DNA of 64,000 bases, from contig CAWETL010000006.1 in assembly GCA_963812085.1 (NCBI GenBank), positions 446,937 to 510,936 on the forward strand, read 5' to 3'. This document shows, piece by piece, positions 50,750 to 60,595 of the stretch. The notes below the pieces were generated by a model. The model searched no databases and was not told the origin of the DNA. It was given only the letters and a program-made list of their open reading frames with translations. Made by a program: the position numbers and the translations under genes. The stretch comes from SPDF01 sp963812085. GTDB taxonomy: Bacteria > Gemmatimonadota > Gemmatimonadetes > Gemmatimonadales > GWC2-71-9. The stretch's first letter is position 1. The number at the start of each line of letters is the position of its first letter.

Positions 50750-53700
50750 TTGAGTCTTACCTCTGCATCTGTCGCCCGCCCCGTCTCGACGATTGCCGCG
50801 GTGCTGGGGCTGGTCCTCCTCGGCAGCGTCTCGCTGAGCAAGCTGCCCGTCGCGTTGCTCCCGGATGTGACGCTGCCGGTGCTCACCATCCGCACCGACC
50901 TCCCCGGCGCCGCACCATCCGAAATCAGCCGCTTCGTGGCGGAGCCGATCGAAGAGGCCATTGCTGCCACGCCCGGCCTGGTGGAGCTTCGTTCCGTCGC
51001 CCGCGCGGGCCAGCTGACCACGACGGTCCGCTTTGCCTGGGGCACCGACATGGCCGCGACGGTGCTCACCGTGCGCGAACGGCTCGACAACGCCCGCGGA
51101 CTCCTCCCCGATCAGGCCACCCGACCGACGCTCCTCACCAGCGACCCCGGCGAACGCCCGATCGCGGTGCTGGCGCTCACCGGACCCGGCGATTTGCGAT
51201 CGGTGAGTCGCACCGCCGAGGAGGTGCATGCCCGGCGGCTCGAACAGCTGGAGGGGGTGGCGAGTGTCGCGGTGGTCGGCGCGCCCAAGGACGAAATCCG
51301 GGTGGACGTCGATCCGGCGCGAATGCGCGCCCTCGGTCTCTCGCCCAACGACATCGCCCAGGCGATCGAATCGGCCAACGCCACGGCACCCGGCGGCACC
51401 ATTCGCCGCGGGCAGTTCCGGTTCTCGGTCAGGGCGCTGACCGAGTTCCGCACGCCCGATGAAATCGGCGCCACGCCGGTCGGCCCCGCGCAGCGCGGGA
51501 TCAAGCTGGCCGACATCGCTACGGTCACCCTCTCGACCGCCGATCCCCTCACCATGGTGCAGCTGGACGGCAAACCCGCCGTGGGGCTGGTCGTCTATAA
51601 GGACGCGGGCGCCAATACCGTCGCGGTGACCCAGCGCCTGTACGCGTCCATTGGCCAGCTGGAGAAAGAGTTCCCCGGTATCGGGTTGAATGTGGTGGCC
51701 GCCCAGGCCCGCTTCGTCAAGGACGCTCTCTCCAATCTCGGCCAGGAAATCGTCCTTGGCGGCCTCCTCTCGCTCTTCGTCATCCTCTTGTTCCTGCGCG
51801 ACTGGCGCGCCTCGCTCGCCATCGGCCTCATCGTTCCGCTCTCGGTCCTGATCGCGCTGGTCATGCTGCAGCTCCTCCACGTGAGCGTGAACATCCTTTC
51901 CCTGGGCGGGCTCGCCCTCGGCGTCGGCCTGCTGGTGGACAACGCGATTGTCGTGGCCGAAGCCGGCGCCCGGCTTCGCGACGCGGGAATGGACCCCGTC
52001 ACCGCGGCGCGCGAGGCGGGAGACGAGGTATCCGGGCCGCTGATCGCGGGCACGCTCACCACCCTGCTGGTGTTCGGCCCGATCATCTTCGTGGAAGGAC
52101 TTGCCGCGGCATTGTTCCGCGACCTGTCGCTCAGCGTCGTGACCTCGCTGACCGCGGCACTGATCCTGGCGTTGACGCTGATGCCGGTGATGATGGCCCG
52201 CCGCGCGGCGCCGACGCATGCTGCCGCTGGACCAGTGTGGGGTGCTCGCCTGGGCGCACGGCTGCTGGATCTCTACGAACACGGCATGGAATGGTCGCTC
52301 GATCATCCGCGGCGGGTGTTCGGCATTGCCGTGGCCGGTGTCGTGGTGATGGCGGTGCTGGCCGCGCGACTTCCAAGAGAAATCCTGCCACAGGTGGACG
52401 AAGGGGTGGTGGTAGCCGACCTGACCCTGCCCGAGGGCACCGCCATCGAGGAGACGGGTCGTCAGGCCGGACGGCTGGAGGAGGCGGCCGAGGCGCTCGG
52501 GTCGGCGGAGGTGTATGCGCGGATCGGCGCCGCCACCGACGAGGAGGTGCTCTCGGGCGCCGATCCGGGCTCGTCGAGCACGGCGCAACTGATCATCCCG
52601 GTGCCGAAGGGCCGGAGCGCCGCAACGTTCGCCGAAGCGCTCCGGGCACGGGTGCCTGACCTGGCGGCCGGCGCGCTCGCGCTCGACCTGGCGGGGCAGA
52701 CGGAATTCGGGAGCCTGATTGGCCGCGAGGGCCGCCTGGTGCGCGTCGAGGTCGGCGCGCCCCGGCTGGCCACCGCCACGGCGTGGGCCGATACGGTGCG
52801 CGCCGCGATGGCCACGCTGCCGCGACTTTCCGACGTGCGCGAGGCCCAGCGCGGCACCCAGCCAATGATCGAGATTTCGCTGGAGCGGCAGCGGATCGCC
52901 GAGCGCGGCATTGAGGTGCAGGCGGTGGCGCAGGCCCTGGCCGGAGGCCTCGGCGGCGTCGGCGCAAGCGAACTCCGGGAGACGGACCGCCGCACTCCGA
53001 TCACGGTGCGGCTGGCGGGCAGCGCCAATGAGGACCTGGCCGCCGCCCTGCAGACCACGGTCAAGGGCGTGCCGGTCGGCGAGTTGGTATCGGTGAACGA
53101 GGTGCGTTCTCCGATTGAGCTGGTCCGCGTCAACCAGCGGCCGGTCACGGTGGTCGAGGCCACCGTCGAGACCGGCGGCACCGCACGCGCCAGCAGCGAC
53201 GTGTCGAAGCTGCTCTCCACCCTCCCCGCTCCGGCGGGCGTCACCTGGACGCTGAGCGGCGCCGACCAGGAGCGCCGTCGCACTTCGCAGGAACTGCTGC
53301 TGGTGGCCCTGCTCTCGATCGCCTTGGTATTCCTGGTGCTGGCCGGCGAGTTCGCGTCGTTCAGTATTCCGCTCATCATCATGCTCACGGTACCGCTGGC
53401 CGCCGCCGGCGGCATCGTCGTGCTCTGGCTCACCGGCCAGAGCCTCAACGCCGTCTCGATGATCGGGATGGTGGTGATGATCGGCATCGCCGACAACGAC
53501 GCCGTCGTGAAGCTCGACGCCATTCGTCGCTTCCGGGAGCAGGGGATGCCGCTCCGCGCCGCCATCCTGGCCGGCGGCCGCCAGCGGCTTCGCGCCATCG
53601 CCATGACCTCGCTCACCACCATCGTCGGCGTGCTGCCGCTGGTCTTCGGCATCGGCAGCGGCGGGGAGCTGTACCAGCCGCTGGCGGCGGGCGTCATCGG

Positions 53701-53821
53701 CGGGTCGGTGTCCGCGACGCTCGTCACGTTCTTCCTCATGCCGACCGCCTACTATGTGATCGAACGGCGGAAGCGCGGAACAGGGACCCCGGCTTCCGCC
53801 GGGGTGACGGCTGCGGCGTGA
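50750..53821 (+). CDS. RND-family efflux pump subunit, proton-relay Asp present
   Basis: This 1,023-residue inner-membrane transporter has twelve membrane segments and two large periplasmic loops. TM4 carries LALGVGLLVDNAIVVAEAGA with D397, the aspartate of the proton relay. TM10 has GIADNDAVVKLDAIRR. The start is TTG at 50750, and SVARPVSTIAAVLGLVLLGS is the first membrane helix. The last 12 residues (GTPASAGVTAAA) come from a GACCCCGGCTTCCGCCGGGG palindrome that also occurs at 40268. Its stop overlaps the GTG of a second RND gene (GTGA), so the two pumps are made together. Substrate is not readable. It resembles CusA/HAE1-like members. Confidence 0.92.
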   Translation: MSLTSASVARPVSTIAAVLGLVLLGSVSLSKLPVALLPDVTLPVLTIRTDLPGAAPSEISRFVAEPIEEAIAATPGLVELRSVARAGQLTTTVRFAWGTDMAATVLTVRERLDNARGLLPDQATRPTLLTSDPGERPIAVLALTGPGDLRSVSRTAEEVHARRLEQLEGVASVAVVGAPKDEIRVDVDPARMRALGLSPNDIAQAIESANATAPGGTIRRGQFRFSVRALTEFRTPDEIGATPVGPAQRGIKLADIATVTLSTADPLTMVQLDGKPAVGLVVYKDAGANTVAVTQRLYASIGQLEKEFPGIGLNVVAAQARFVKDALSNLGQEIVLGGLLSLFVILLFLRDWRASLAIGLIVPLSVLIALVMLQLLHVSVNILSLGGLALGVGLLVDNAIVVAEAGARLRDAGMDPVTAAREAGDEVSGPLIAGTLTTLLVFGPIIFVEGLAAALFRDLSLSVVTSLTAALILALTLMPVMMARRAAPTHAAAGPVWGARLGARLLDLYEHGMEWSLDHPRRVFGIAVAGVVVMAVLAARLPREILPQVDEGVVVADLTLPEGTAIEETGRQAGRLEEAAEALGSAEVYARIGAATDEEVLSGADPGSSSTAQLIIPVPKGRSAATFAEALRARVPDLAAGALALDLAGQTEFGSLIGREGRLVRVEVGAPRLATATAWADTVRAAMATLPRLSDVREAQRGTQPMIEISLERQRIAERGIEVQAVAQALAGGLGGVGASELRETDRRTPITVRLAGSANEDLAAALQTTVKGVPVGELVSVNEVRSPIELVRVNQRPVTVVEATVETGGTARASSDVSKLLSTLPAPAGVTWTLSGADQERRRTSQELLLVALLSIALVFLVLAGEFASFSIPLIIMLTVPLAAAGGIVVLWLTGQSLNAVSMIGMVVMIGIADNDAVVKLDAIRRFREQGMPLRAAILAGGRQRLRAIAMTSLTTIVGVLPLVFGIGSGGELYQPLAAGVIGGSVSATLVTFFLMPTAYYVIERRKRGTGTPASAGVTAAA
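53784..53808. repeat. 25-bp palindrome, copy within RND coding sequence
   Basis: The arms GACCCCGGC and GCCGGGGT flank TTCC. It matches the 40268-40292 element on the opposite strand with one mismatch. It is translated as part of the pump's C-terminus. Confidence 0.7.
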
Positions 53822-56800
53822 TCAGGTGGGCAGTGCAGAGGCCGGCTGTGATCGCGGCGACTGCGTTGGCCCTTTGCCTGGCCGGCGGTGTGGCATTCGC
53901 CCGGCTTCCGCTCGCCACGCGGACCACCGTCGAGCTCCCCAAGATCCAGGTGAGCGTCAGCTGGCCTGGTGCCGCGGCGGAAGTCGTGGAGACCTACCTC
54001 ACCTCGCCCATCGAGGCGGCGGTGCAGGCGGTGCGCGGCGTCCGGAAGACGAGCAGCGAGTCCTCCGAGGGGCGGGCCAGCCTCACCATCGAGCTTGACC
54101 CAACCACGGATGTGCGGATGGCGCGCCTCGCCATCCTGGAGCGGATGGAACTGCTCCGGCCTGACTTTCCCCTCGGAGCCGGCGCCCCGCGCGTCGCCAA
54201 CTGGGTGCCGGAGGACCTCGACGAACGGCCGTTGATCCGCTACACCATCACCGGGCCGTACACCGCCGGCGCGCTGAGCCGCATCGCCCGGGACGACATC
54301 GTGCCGCGTCTGAGCGCCGTGCCGGGCGTGGCCGGCATCAATACCCGGGGCGGCGCCGACATCGGCGTCGCGGTCGCGTACGACCCGAGCTTCCTGCGCC
54401 AGCAGGGAGTCTCGCCTGGCCTGCTCTTCGAGGCGATCAGCAATTCGCGCATCGTGACTGCTCTCGGTGAGGAAAAATTCGGGGCCTCGGTGAGGCGCGC
54501 CGTCCTCCGGGACCAGCCCGGCGCCATCGAGGACCTGGCCGACCTGCCGATTGCCGGTCCCGGCGGCCGCGTTTTCCGTCTCGGCGATCTCGCCACCGTG
54601 CGGCCGGAGGAAGACGCCGGCGGCAACTTCTACCGGATCAACGGCCTGCCCGCCGTGTCACTCGACGTCTCACGCCTGGCCGCCGCCGACGCGATCCAGA
54701 CCGCCGCGCGGGTCCGGGCCCTGGTGGCGGAACTGCAATCGGTGGTGCCGCCCGGCGTCCGGCTCCGCGTCGAGGATGACGAAAGCATCGAACTCGGGAA
54801 ACAGCTGACCGACCTGGTGCGTCGTGGGCTCATCGCCGCCGTGTCGGTGGCGCTGGTGCTGCTCCTCGCCCTGCGGAATGTGCGCGCCACGGGGCTCGTC
54901 CTCGCGAGCGCGGCTGTCGCCATCGCCTGCACCGCCCTCGGCCTCTACCTGCTCGAAATTCCCGCCAACCTCCTCACCCTTGCCGGGCTGGGAATGGGCA
55001 TCGGCGTGCTGGTGCAGAATGGCCTGGTGGTCATGGAACGGCTCCGCACGGCGCCGGACACGCCGGAAGGCCGTGCCGAGGCGGGGCGGAAGATCATGCC
55101 GGCGGTGTTGGGTAGCACCCTGACCACCGGCGTGGTCCTGCTGCCCTTTCTCTACCTGCAGGGCAACGCTCGCGCCGCGTTCGTGCCGTTCGCGGCGGCA
55201 TTCGCGCTGGCCCTTGGCTCGTCGGTGGTGTCGTCGCTGGTCATGGTCCCCGCCCTTGGCGCCGGGCATGGCGTCGCGCGCGGCGGCTGGCCGCGACTCG
55301 ACCGCGCCTACCGTTGGGTGCTCATCAGGCTCTTGCGCTGGCGCTGGGCCACGGTGGCGTTGACGACCGCCGCGCTCGGCGTCCTCACCTGGGGCTTCAT
55401 CAACAAGGTGCCGCGTTACAACTGGGGTGACTGGTTTGGTCAGCGGACCACGCTCAGCGCGTCGCTCGGGTTTCCCCGGGGCTCGGATCCGGTGAGTCTC
55501 GACCTCGGGATGCGGGATTTCGAGCGCCTGGTGGTGGGCGTGCCCGGTGTCGAGCAGGTGGTGACGATGGCGTTTGGCGACCGGGCCTACATGCAGGTGC
55601 TCTTCGAGAAGGCGGCCGGCCTGGGCCCGCTGCCGGGGCAGCTGCAGGAGGCGCTTACCCAGCGCGCCGTCCTCATTGGCGGTGCCAGCGTATCGGTGCA
55701 GGGGAGCGGCCCCGGCTTCAACTCGGGGTACGGCGGAGGCGGAAGCGTCTCCTATCGCATCAAGCTGCTCGGCTATTCGTTCGACGGCGTCGAGCGCCTG
55801 GCCCTCGACTTGAAGGAGCGGCTGGAGCGGATTCCGCGGGTGCGGGAGGTGGACATCAACGCCGGCAGCTTCTGGGGCGGCGACAAGGCGTTCACCGTCA
55901 CCCTCGTTCCCGACCGGGCAGCGCTGGCCCGCTACGGACTCACCGCGCGTGACCTGGCCGCTGCGGTGGCGCGCGAGGTGCGTGGACCGGTGGGCGCGCA
56001 GCGCATTGATATCGGCGGCGAGCAGATCGAGGTGAACCTCAAGACGACGGGCGCCCGGGAGCGAAGCCTTGAGCAACTGCGCTCGGCGCTGGTGCCCAAC
56101 GCCGCCGGCGCGCCGGTGCGCATCGGCGATCTGGCCGCGGTCGAGGAACGGGAAGGGCTCGGCACCGTGACCCGCGAGGATCAGCAGTATGTGCGCATCG
56201 TGGGGTACGATTTCCGCGGCCCCAACAAGCTTGCGGATCGGACCCATCACTCCTTCATGGCCTCGATCGCGGTGCCACCGGGGTATTCGGTGTCGGACCA
56301 GCGTTTCGACTACAACCAGGACGAGAGCGGCAAGGGGCTCTGGCTGGTTTTCGCGATCGGCGTGGCGCTGGTGGTGCTCTCGGTGGCGCTGGTGTTCGAT
56401 TCGGTCTGGGCCACTGTGATCGTGACGCTCAGCCTCCCCATCGCCGTCGCCGGCGTGGCGGCCGCTTTTTGGGTGGCGGGGGCGGCGTTCGGTCGGGAGG
56501 CGGCGGTGGGCGTGATCCTCGTGGTGGGACTGGCCGTCAATCAGGCCATTCTGCTGGTGCACGGGGCCTTGGAGCGACGGGGCAGCGGGGTCGCCGGCCA
56601 GCGGGCCAGCCTGAACGGCGCCGATGTCGTGCGTGTGGCCCGGGATCGTTCTGCGATGATCGTGCTGGTGACGCTCACCACCGTCGCGAGCCTCCTCCCC
56701 TTGGCCATCGGGACCGATCCCGACAGTCTCTTCGGGGCGATTGCCCTCGCCACGGCCGGCGGCACCCTCTTCGGCACCTTGGGGGCGATGCTGGTGGTGC

Positions 56801-56847
56801 CCGCGTTGCTGATGGGATGGCGGGGCCGCAGACCCGTGGAATCGTAG
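53818..56847 (+). CDS. RND-family efflux pump subunit lacking the proton-relay Asp
   Basis: This 1,009-residue RND protein has the same domain order as its neighbour. TM4 reads LGMGIGVLVQNGLVVMERLR. The relay aspartate is replaced by Gln (Q400), and the next position is Asn. TM10 has VVGLAVNQAILLVHGALERR. Without the Asp, this subunit alone should not couple to protons. The gene is fused by a GTGA overlap to the gene at 50750, which keeps the Asp. A mixed trimer with only one active protomer type is therefore a reasonable guess, as in known heteromeric RND pumps. The start is GTG at 53818. Confidence 0.9.
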   Translation: MIRWAVQRPAVIAATALALCLAGGVAFARLPLATRTTVELPKIQVSVSWPGAAAEVVETYLTSPIEAAVQAVRGVRKTSSESSEGRASLTIELDPTTDVRMARLAILERMELLRPDFPLGAGAPRVANWVPEDLDERPLIRYTITGPYTAGALSRIARDDIVPRLSAVPGVAGINTRGGADIGVAVAYDPSFLRQQGVSPGLLFEAISNSRIVTALGEEKFGASVRRAVLRDQPGAIEDLADLPIAGPGGRVFRLGDLATVRPEEDAGGNFYRINGLPAVSLDVSRLAAADAIQTAARVRALVAELQSVVPPGVRLRVEDDESIELGKQLTDLVRRGLIAAVSVALVLLLALRNVRATGLVLASAAVAIACTALGLYLLEIPANLLTLAGLGMGIGVLVQNGLVVMERLRTAPDTPEGRAEAGRKIMPAVLGSTLTTGVVLLPFLYLQGNARAAFVPFAAAFALALGSSVVSSLVMVPALGAGHGVARGGWPRLDRAYRWVLIRLLRWRWATVALTTAALGVLTWGFINKVPRYNWGDWFGQRTTLSASLGFPRGSDPVSLDLGMRDFERLVVGVPGVEQVVTMAFGDRAYMQVLFEKAAGLGPLPGQLQEALTQRAVLIGGASVSVQGSGPGFNSGYGGGGSVSYRIKLLGYSFDGVERLALDLKERLERIPRVREVDINAGSFWGGDKAFTVTLVPDRAALARYGLTARDLAAAVAREVRGPVGAQRIDIGGEQIEVNLKTTGARERSLEQLRSALVPNAAGAPVRIGDLAAVEEREGLGTVTREDQQYVRIVGYDFRGPNKLADRTHHSFMASIAVPPGYSVSDQRFDYNQDESGKGLWLVFAIGVALVVLSVALVFDSVWATVIVTLSLPIAVAGVAAAFWVAGAAFGREAAVGVILVVGLAVNQAILLVHGALERRGSGVAGQRASLNGADVVRVARDRSAMIVLVTLTTVASLLPLAIGTDPDSLFGAIALATAGGTLFGTLGAMLVVPALLMGWRGRRPVES

Positions 56848-56930
56848 GGGCTCCCCTGCTGCTCCCTGCCCACCTGTCCCGCCGAGGGGTAACTTCTCAA
56901 CGTTCGATCCGCCCCGGCCGTACTGAAGAA

Positions 56931-58070
56931 ATGCTCCCCTCCCGGATCCGTGTCATGCACCGAGCCTGCCGGTGCCGCTCCGCGGCGCTCCTGCTTCTGT
57001 TGCTCCCCGCCTGCCGCGCCGGCGCCCCGCCCACGCCCCCGGCCGTCCCCGTCACCGCCGTGCCCGCCGTGCGGCGGGACATGCCACGGATCGTCGAGGC
57101 CACCGGCACGGTCGAGCCGATCCAGACCGCCGCGGTGGCCGCCCAGGTCGACGGCATCCTGACCAGGGTGGAGTTTCGCGAGGGCGACGTGGTGACTGCC
57201 GGCCAGGTCCTCTTCCAGATCGACCCCCAGCTCTTCCAGGCCGCGCTGCAGCAGGCCCAGGGGGCGCTGGCCCGTGACCAGGCGATGGCGACGAGCGCCG
57301 CGCGCGACGCCGACCGGTACCGGGACCTGGCGGCCAAGCAGTTCGTGACCACCCAGCAACTCGATCAGGCCGTGGCCGCCTCCGAGGGCGCGATGGCCAC
57401 CGTCCGCGCCGACAGCGCGGCGGTCGAGCGGGCCCGGCTCAACCTCCAGTACGCCACCATCCGGGCGCCGATCAGCGGGCGCGCCGGGGGTATCCTGCTC
57501 CGCGCGGGGAACCTGGTGCGGGCCAGCGCCGGCACGCCGCTGGTGGTGATCAACCAGATGGCGCCCATCCTCGTTCGCTTCGCGGTGCCGGCCACCTATC
57601 TGGGCGACATCCGGCGCCAGTCCGGGCGGGCGCTCGCGGTGCAGGCGGTGCCCGTGGGAGGCGACGCGGCCGCCGAGACCGGCGCCCTCACCTTTCTCGA
57701 CAACGCGGTGGACACCCTGACCGGCACCATCCAGCTCAAGGCGCAGTTTGCCAACAAGAGCGGCTCGCTCTGGCCCGGCGCCCTGGTGCGGGTGGTCCTG
57801 CAGCTGGAGACCGAGCGGGGTGCCCTGGTGGTCCCGCTCACCGCCGTGGTGAACAGCCAGCGGGGCAGCGTCGTGTACGTCGTCGACTCGACCCGGACCG
57901 CGCACCTGCGGACGGTCGACGTCGAGCGCAGCACCGACTCGCTGGTGGTGCTGCGCTCCGGCGTGGCGCCCGGCGAGCTCGTGGTGACCGACGGACAGCT
58001 GCGCCTGAACGACGGCGCACAGGTGAGCATCAAGGGAGACTCCGCCGCCGGGGGCGCGGCGGCGCCGTGA
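56931..58070 (+). CDS. RND efflux periplasmic adaptor (membrane fusion lipoprotein), second system
   Basis: A lipoprotein signal (SAALLLLLLPACRAG) is followed by RIVEATGTVEPIQTAAVAAQ and the lipoyl motif VDGILTRVEFREGDVVTAGQ. A helical hairpin follows (ALARDQAMATSAARDADRYR, then QFVTTQQLDQAVAASEGAMA), typical of AcrA/MexA. LNLQYATIRAPISGRAGGIL is the second lipoyl half. It ends VTDGQLRLNDGAQVSIKGDS. The ATG at 56931 is used, but 56955 is equally good and gives a tighter signal. Its stop overlaps the start of the third RND gene (GTG at 58067). It forms a second, separate pump operon from the one before. Confidence 0.9.
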   Translation: MLPSRIRVMHRACRCRSAALLLLLLPACRAGAPPTPPAVPVTAVPAVRRDMPRIVEATGTVEPIQTAAVAAQVDGILTRVEFREGDVVTAGQVLFQIDPQLFQAALQQAQGALARDQAMATSAARDADRYRDLAAKQFVTTQQLDQAVAASEGAMATVRADSAAVERARLNLQYATIRAPISGRAGGILLRAGNLVRASAGTPLVVINQMAPILVRFAVPATYLGDIRRQSGRALAVQAVPVGGDAAAETGALTFLDNAVDTLTGTIQLKAQFANKSGSLWPGALVRVVLQLETERGALVVPLTAVVNSQRGSVVYVVDSTRTAHLRTVDVERSTDSLVVLRSGVAPGELVVTDGQLRLNDGAQVSIKGDSAAGGAAAP

Positions 58071-58747
58071 ACATCTCGGCGCTGTTCATCCACCGCCCGG
58101 TCATGACCACGCTGGTCATGATCGCCATTCTCCTGTTCGGCTCGGTGGCCTACCGCAACCTGCCGGTGAGCGACCTGCCCACCGTGGACTACCCCACCAT
58201 CACCGTCTCGGCCAGCCTCCCGGGCGCCAGCCCCGAGACGATGGCGGCCTCGGTGGCCACGCCGCTCGAAAAGCAGTTCTCCACCATCGCCGGGCTCGAT
58301 GTCATCAGCTCCACCAGCTACCAGGGCAGCACCGGGATCACGCTGCAGTTCACCCTCGACCGGAACATCGACGCCGCCGCCGCCGACGTGCAGGCGGCCA
58401 TCACCCAGACCATCCGGTCACTGCCCCAGGGGATCGTGCCGCCGTCGTACCAGAAGGTGGACCCCTCCGCCGCCCCGATCATCGTCTACGCGCTCACCTC
58501 GGCCAGCCTGCCGCCGTCCACCCTCGACGAGTACGGCGAGACCACGATTGCCCAGCGGCTCTCGACCGTCTCGGGCGTGGCCCAGGTGGTCGTCTACGGG
58601 GCCCAGAAGTATGCGGTGCGGGTCCAGCTCGACCCCCAGGCGCTCGCCGCCCGGCAGCTCGGGATCGACGAGGTGGCCCGGGCGGTGAGCGCCGGCAACG
58701 TGAACATGCCCACCGGCATCCTCTGGGGGACCGACCGGACCTACGCC
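58067..58747 (+). CDS. RND efflux pump, truncated at a sequence junction
   Basis: The first 227 codons are a normal AcrB/MexF-type start: LFIHRPVMTTLVMIAILLFG (TM1), then NLPVSDLPTVDYPTITVSAS, PLEKQFSTIAGLDVISSTSY and TRGITLQF-type sequence, up to PTGILWGTDRTYA. In homologues the next residues continue the porter domain. Here the sequence changes at 58748 to another protein (SSPTATPAAAETDPQTLGWM), in frame. The remaining 800 residues of the pump are missing. This looks like a chimeric join, not a functional fusion. The start GTG overlaps the adaptor stop. Confidence 0.85.
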
Positions 58748-58748
58748 T
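58747..58748. other. Junction between two sequence sources
   Basis: Left of it is Gemmatimonadota-like sequence inside an RND gene. Right of it is alphaproteobacterial-like sequence inside a serine hydrolase gene. Gene family, codon style and indel load all change at this point. TCTAG follows directly. Confidence 0.7.
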
Positions 58749-59993
58749 CTAGCCCAACCGCCACGCCCGCCGCAGCCGAAACCGATCCGCAAACACTCGG
58801 CTGGATGCAGGGCTTCCCGCCGCCACCTGACAAAACCATCACCTTCCAGAACGGCTCGTTCCGCAGCTTCCCCGAACTGCGCTGGGCGTGGAGCAATATC
58901 CGCCAGCTGGTGCCAACCGTGAACGTCTGGCGCGGGGCAGGGCCTGCGTCCGTGCTGCCGCGCGAGGAGCATGACATCGGCGCGTCGGCGTCGGTCACCA
59001 TAGACGGGCGGCCGATGACGTTCGATCGTATGCTGGAGGAGACCTATGCCGACGGCATCGCCGTGCTGCACCGGGGCAAGCTGATCTACGAGCGCTATTT
59101 CGGCGCGCTGAAGCCGCACAAGCCGCATATCGCGATGTCGGTGACGAAATCGTTCACCGGTACGCTCGCCGGCATCCTGGTGGCGGAGGGCAAGATCGAT
59201 CCGCAGGCGCCGGTCACCGACTATGTCCCCGAGCTGAAGGCGAGCGCGTTCGGAGACGCGCGTGTGCATGAGGCGATGGATATGACCACCGGCCTCGAAT
59301 ACACGGAAGTTTATACCGACAAGAATTCCGATGTGTGGGGGCTGCGGCGCGCGAACGGCATGGCGCCGATCGAGCCGGGCTATACCGGCGCGACCAACAT
59401 CTTCGATTTCCTGTGCGCGCAGAAGAAGCAGGGCGAGCATGGCAAGGCGTTTGCCTACAAGACCGTCAATTCCGATGTGCTGGCCTGGATCTGCCGCCGC
59501 GTCGAGCGGCATGACGCTGTCCGATCTTCTCTCCGAGCGCATCTGGAGTCCGATGGGCGCGGAGGAGGACGCGCATTATCACGTCGACCGTATCGGCACC
59601 GAAAGCGGCGGCGGCGGGCTTTCGACCAGCTTGCGCGATCTCGCCCGTTTCGGCGAGACGATCCGCAACCACGGCCGCTTCAACGGCCGCCAGGTCGTGC
59701 CGTCCTCCGTGGTCGAAGACATCGCGCGTGGCGGCGATCCCGCCAAATTCAAGCCGGCCGGCTACACCACCTTGCCCGGTGCGTCATACCGCAATCAATG
59801 GTGGGTCACGCACAATGCGCACGGCGCCTATATGGCGCGCGGCGTTTACGGGCAGGGCATCTATGTCGATCCGAAGGCCGAGATGGTGATCGCGCGCTAC
59901 GCCTCGCACCCCGCCGCCGGCAATGCCGCCAACGATCCCGTGACGCTGCCGGCCTACATGGCGCTGGCAAAGGATCTGATGGCGGGAGGCTGA
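58748..59993 (+). CDS. Serine hydrolase, beta-lactamase/6-aminohexanoate-dimer hydrolase family (5' end missing, one-base frameshift)
   Basis: The region matches class C beta-lactamase-fold hydrolases. The active-site SxxK is in HIAMSVTKSFTGTLAGILV, AYKTVNSDVLAW supplies the Tyr region, and GLSTSLRDLARFGE follows. The frame breaks at 59504. Removing that G gives ICRRVSGMTLSDLLSERIWS, so the protein continues to the stop at 59993. The N-terminus (signal peptide expected) is lost at the junction with the RND gene. Such enzymes hydrolyse linear amides or esters. The sequence style suits Rhizobiales. Substrate is unknown. Confidence 0.8.
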
Positions 59994-60005
59994 GGCTGCT
60001 TCGCC

Positions 60006-60478
60006 TCACCCCCGCACCGCGGCTTCGATCTTCGCGACGTCGATCTTCCCCATCGGCATCATCGCCTCGAACGCGCGCCTGGCGACGTCGCCGCCCTTGG
60101 CCATCGCGTCGGTCAGCACGCGCGGGGTGATCTGCCACGAAAGGCCCCACTTGTCCTTGCACCAGCCGCAGGCGCTCTCGACGCCGCCATTGCCGACGAT
60201 CGCGTTCCAGTAACGGTCGGTTTCGGCCTGGTCCTCGGTCGCGATCTGGAACGAGAAGGCCTCGCTGTGCTTGAACATGTCGCCGCCGTTGAGGCCGATG
60301 CACGGCACGCCGCACACGGTGAACTGCACCGTCAGCACCTGGCCGGCCTTGCCGCCGGGAAAGTCGGATGGCGCCCTATGGATGTGTCGACGCTGCTGTT
60401 CGGAAACGTCTTGGCGTAAAACTGCGCGGCCGCTTCGGCGTCGTGGTTGTACCAAAGGCAGATCGTGTTCTTGTTCAT
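60006..60478 (-). CDS. PhnB-like VOC-superfamily protein (one-base frameshift)
   Basis: Read with one base added near 60384, this is a normal protein of about 157 residues. It begins MNKNTICLWYNHDAEAAAQF and YAKTFPNSSV, then RAPSDFPGGKAGQVLTVQFT and GLNGGDMFKHSEAFSFQIAT. It ends GNGGVESACGWCKDKWGLSW, QITPRVLTDAMAKGGDVARR and MGKIDVAKIEAAVRG. This is the PhnB-like (3-demethylubiquinone methyltransferase-like) VOC family, which has the glyoxalase fold. Its true activity is unknown, despite the old methyltransferase name. The ATG at 60478 has AAGGAGAAC before it. The frameshift is likely a consensus error. Confidence 0.85.
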
Positions 60479-60595
60479 CGTTGTTCTCCTTACATTTTCC
60501 GCAGGCGCGAGGCTTGCCCCGCCAGTACCAGCAGAGGACGATCGGACAAGTCGCGTCCCGACATCGCTGAACTCTTTTTTTCGCCGGCGCGGACT

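Noticed and set aside
58067..59520. A fused RND pump-serine hydrolase protein
   Set aside because: The pump part lacks 80 percent of its length and the hydrolase lacks its start. The two halves differ in origin, so the open frame across the join has a one-in-three chance of arising by accident.
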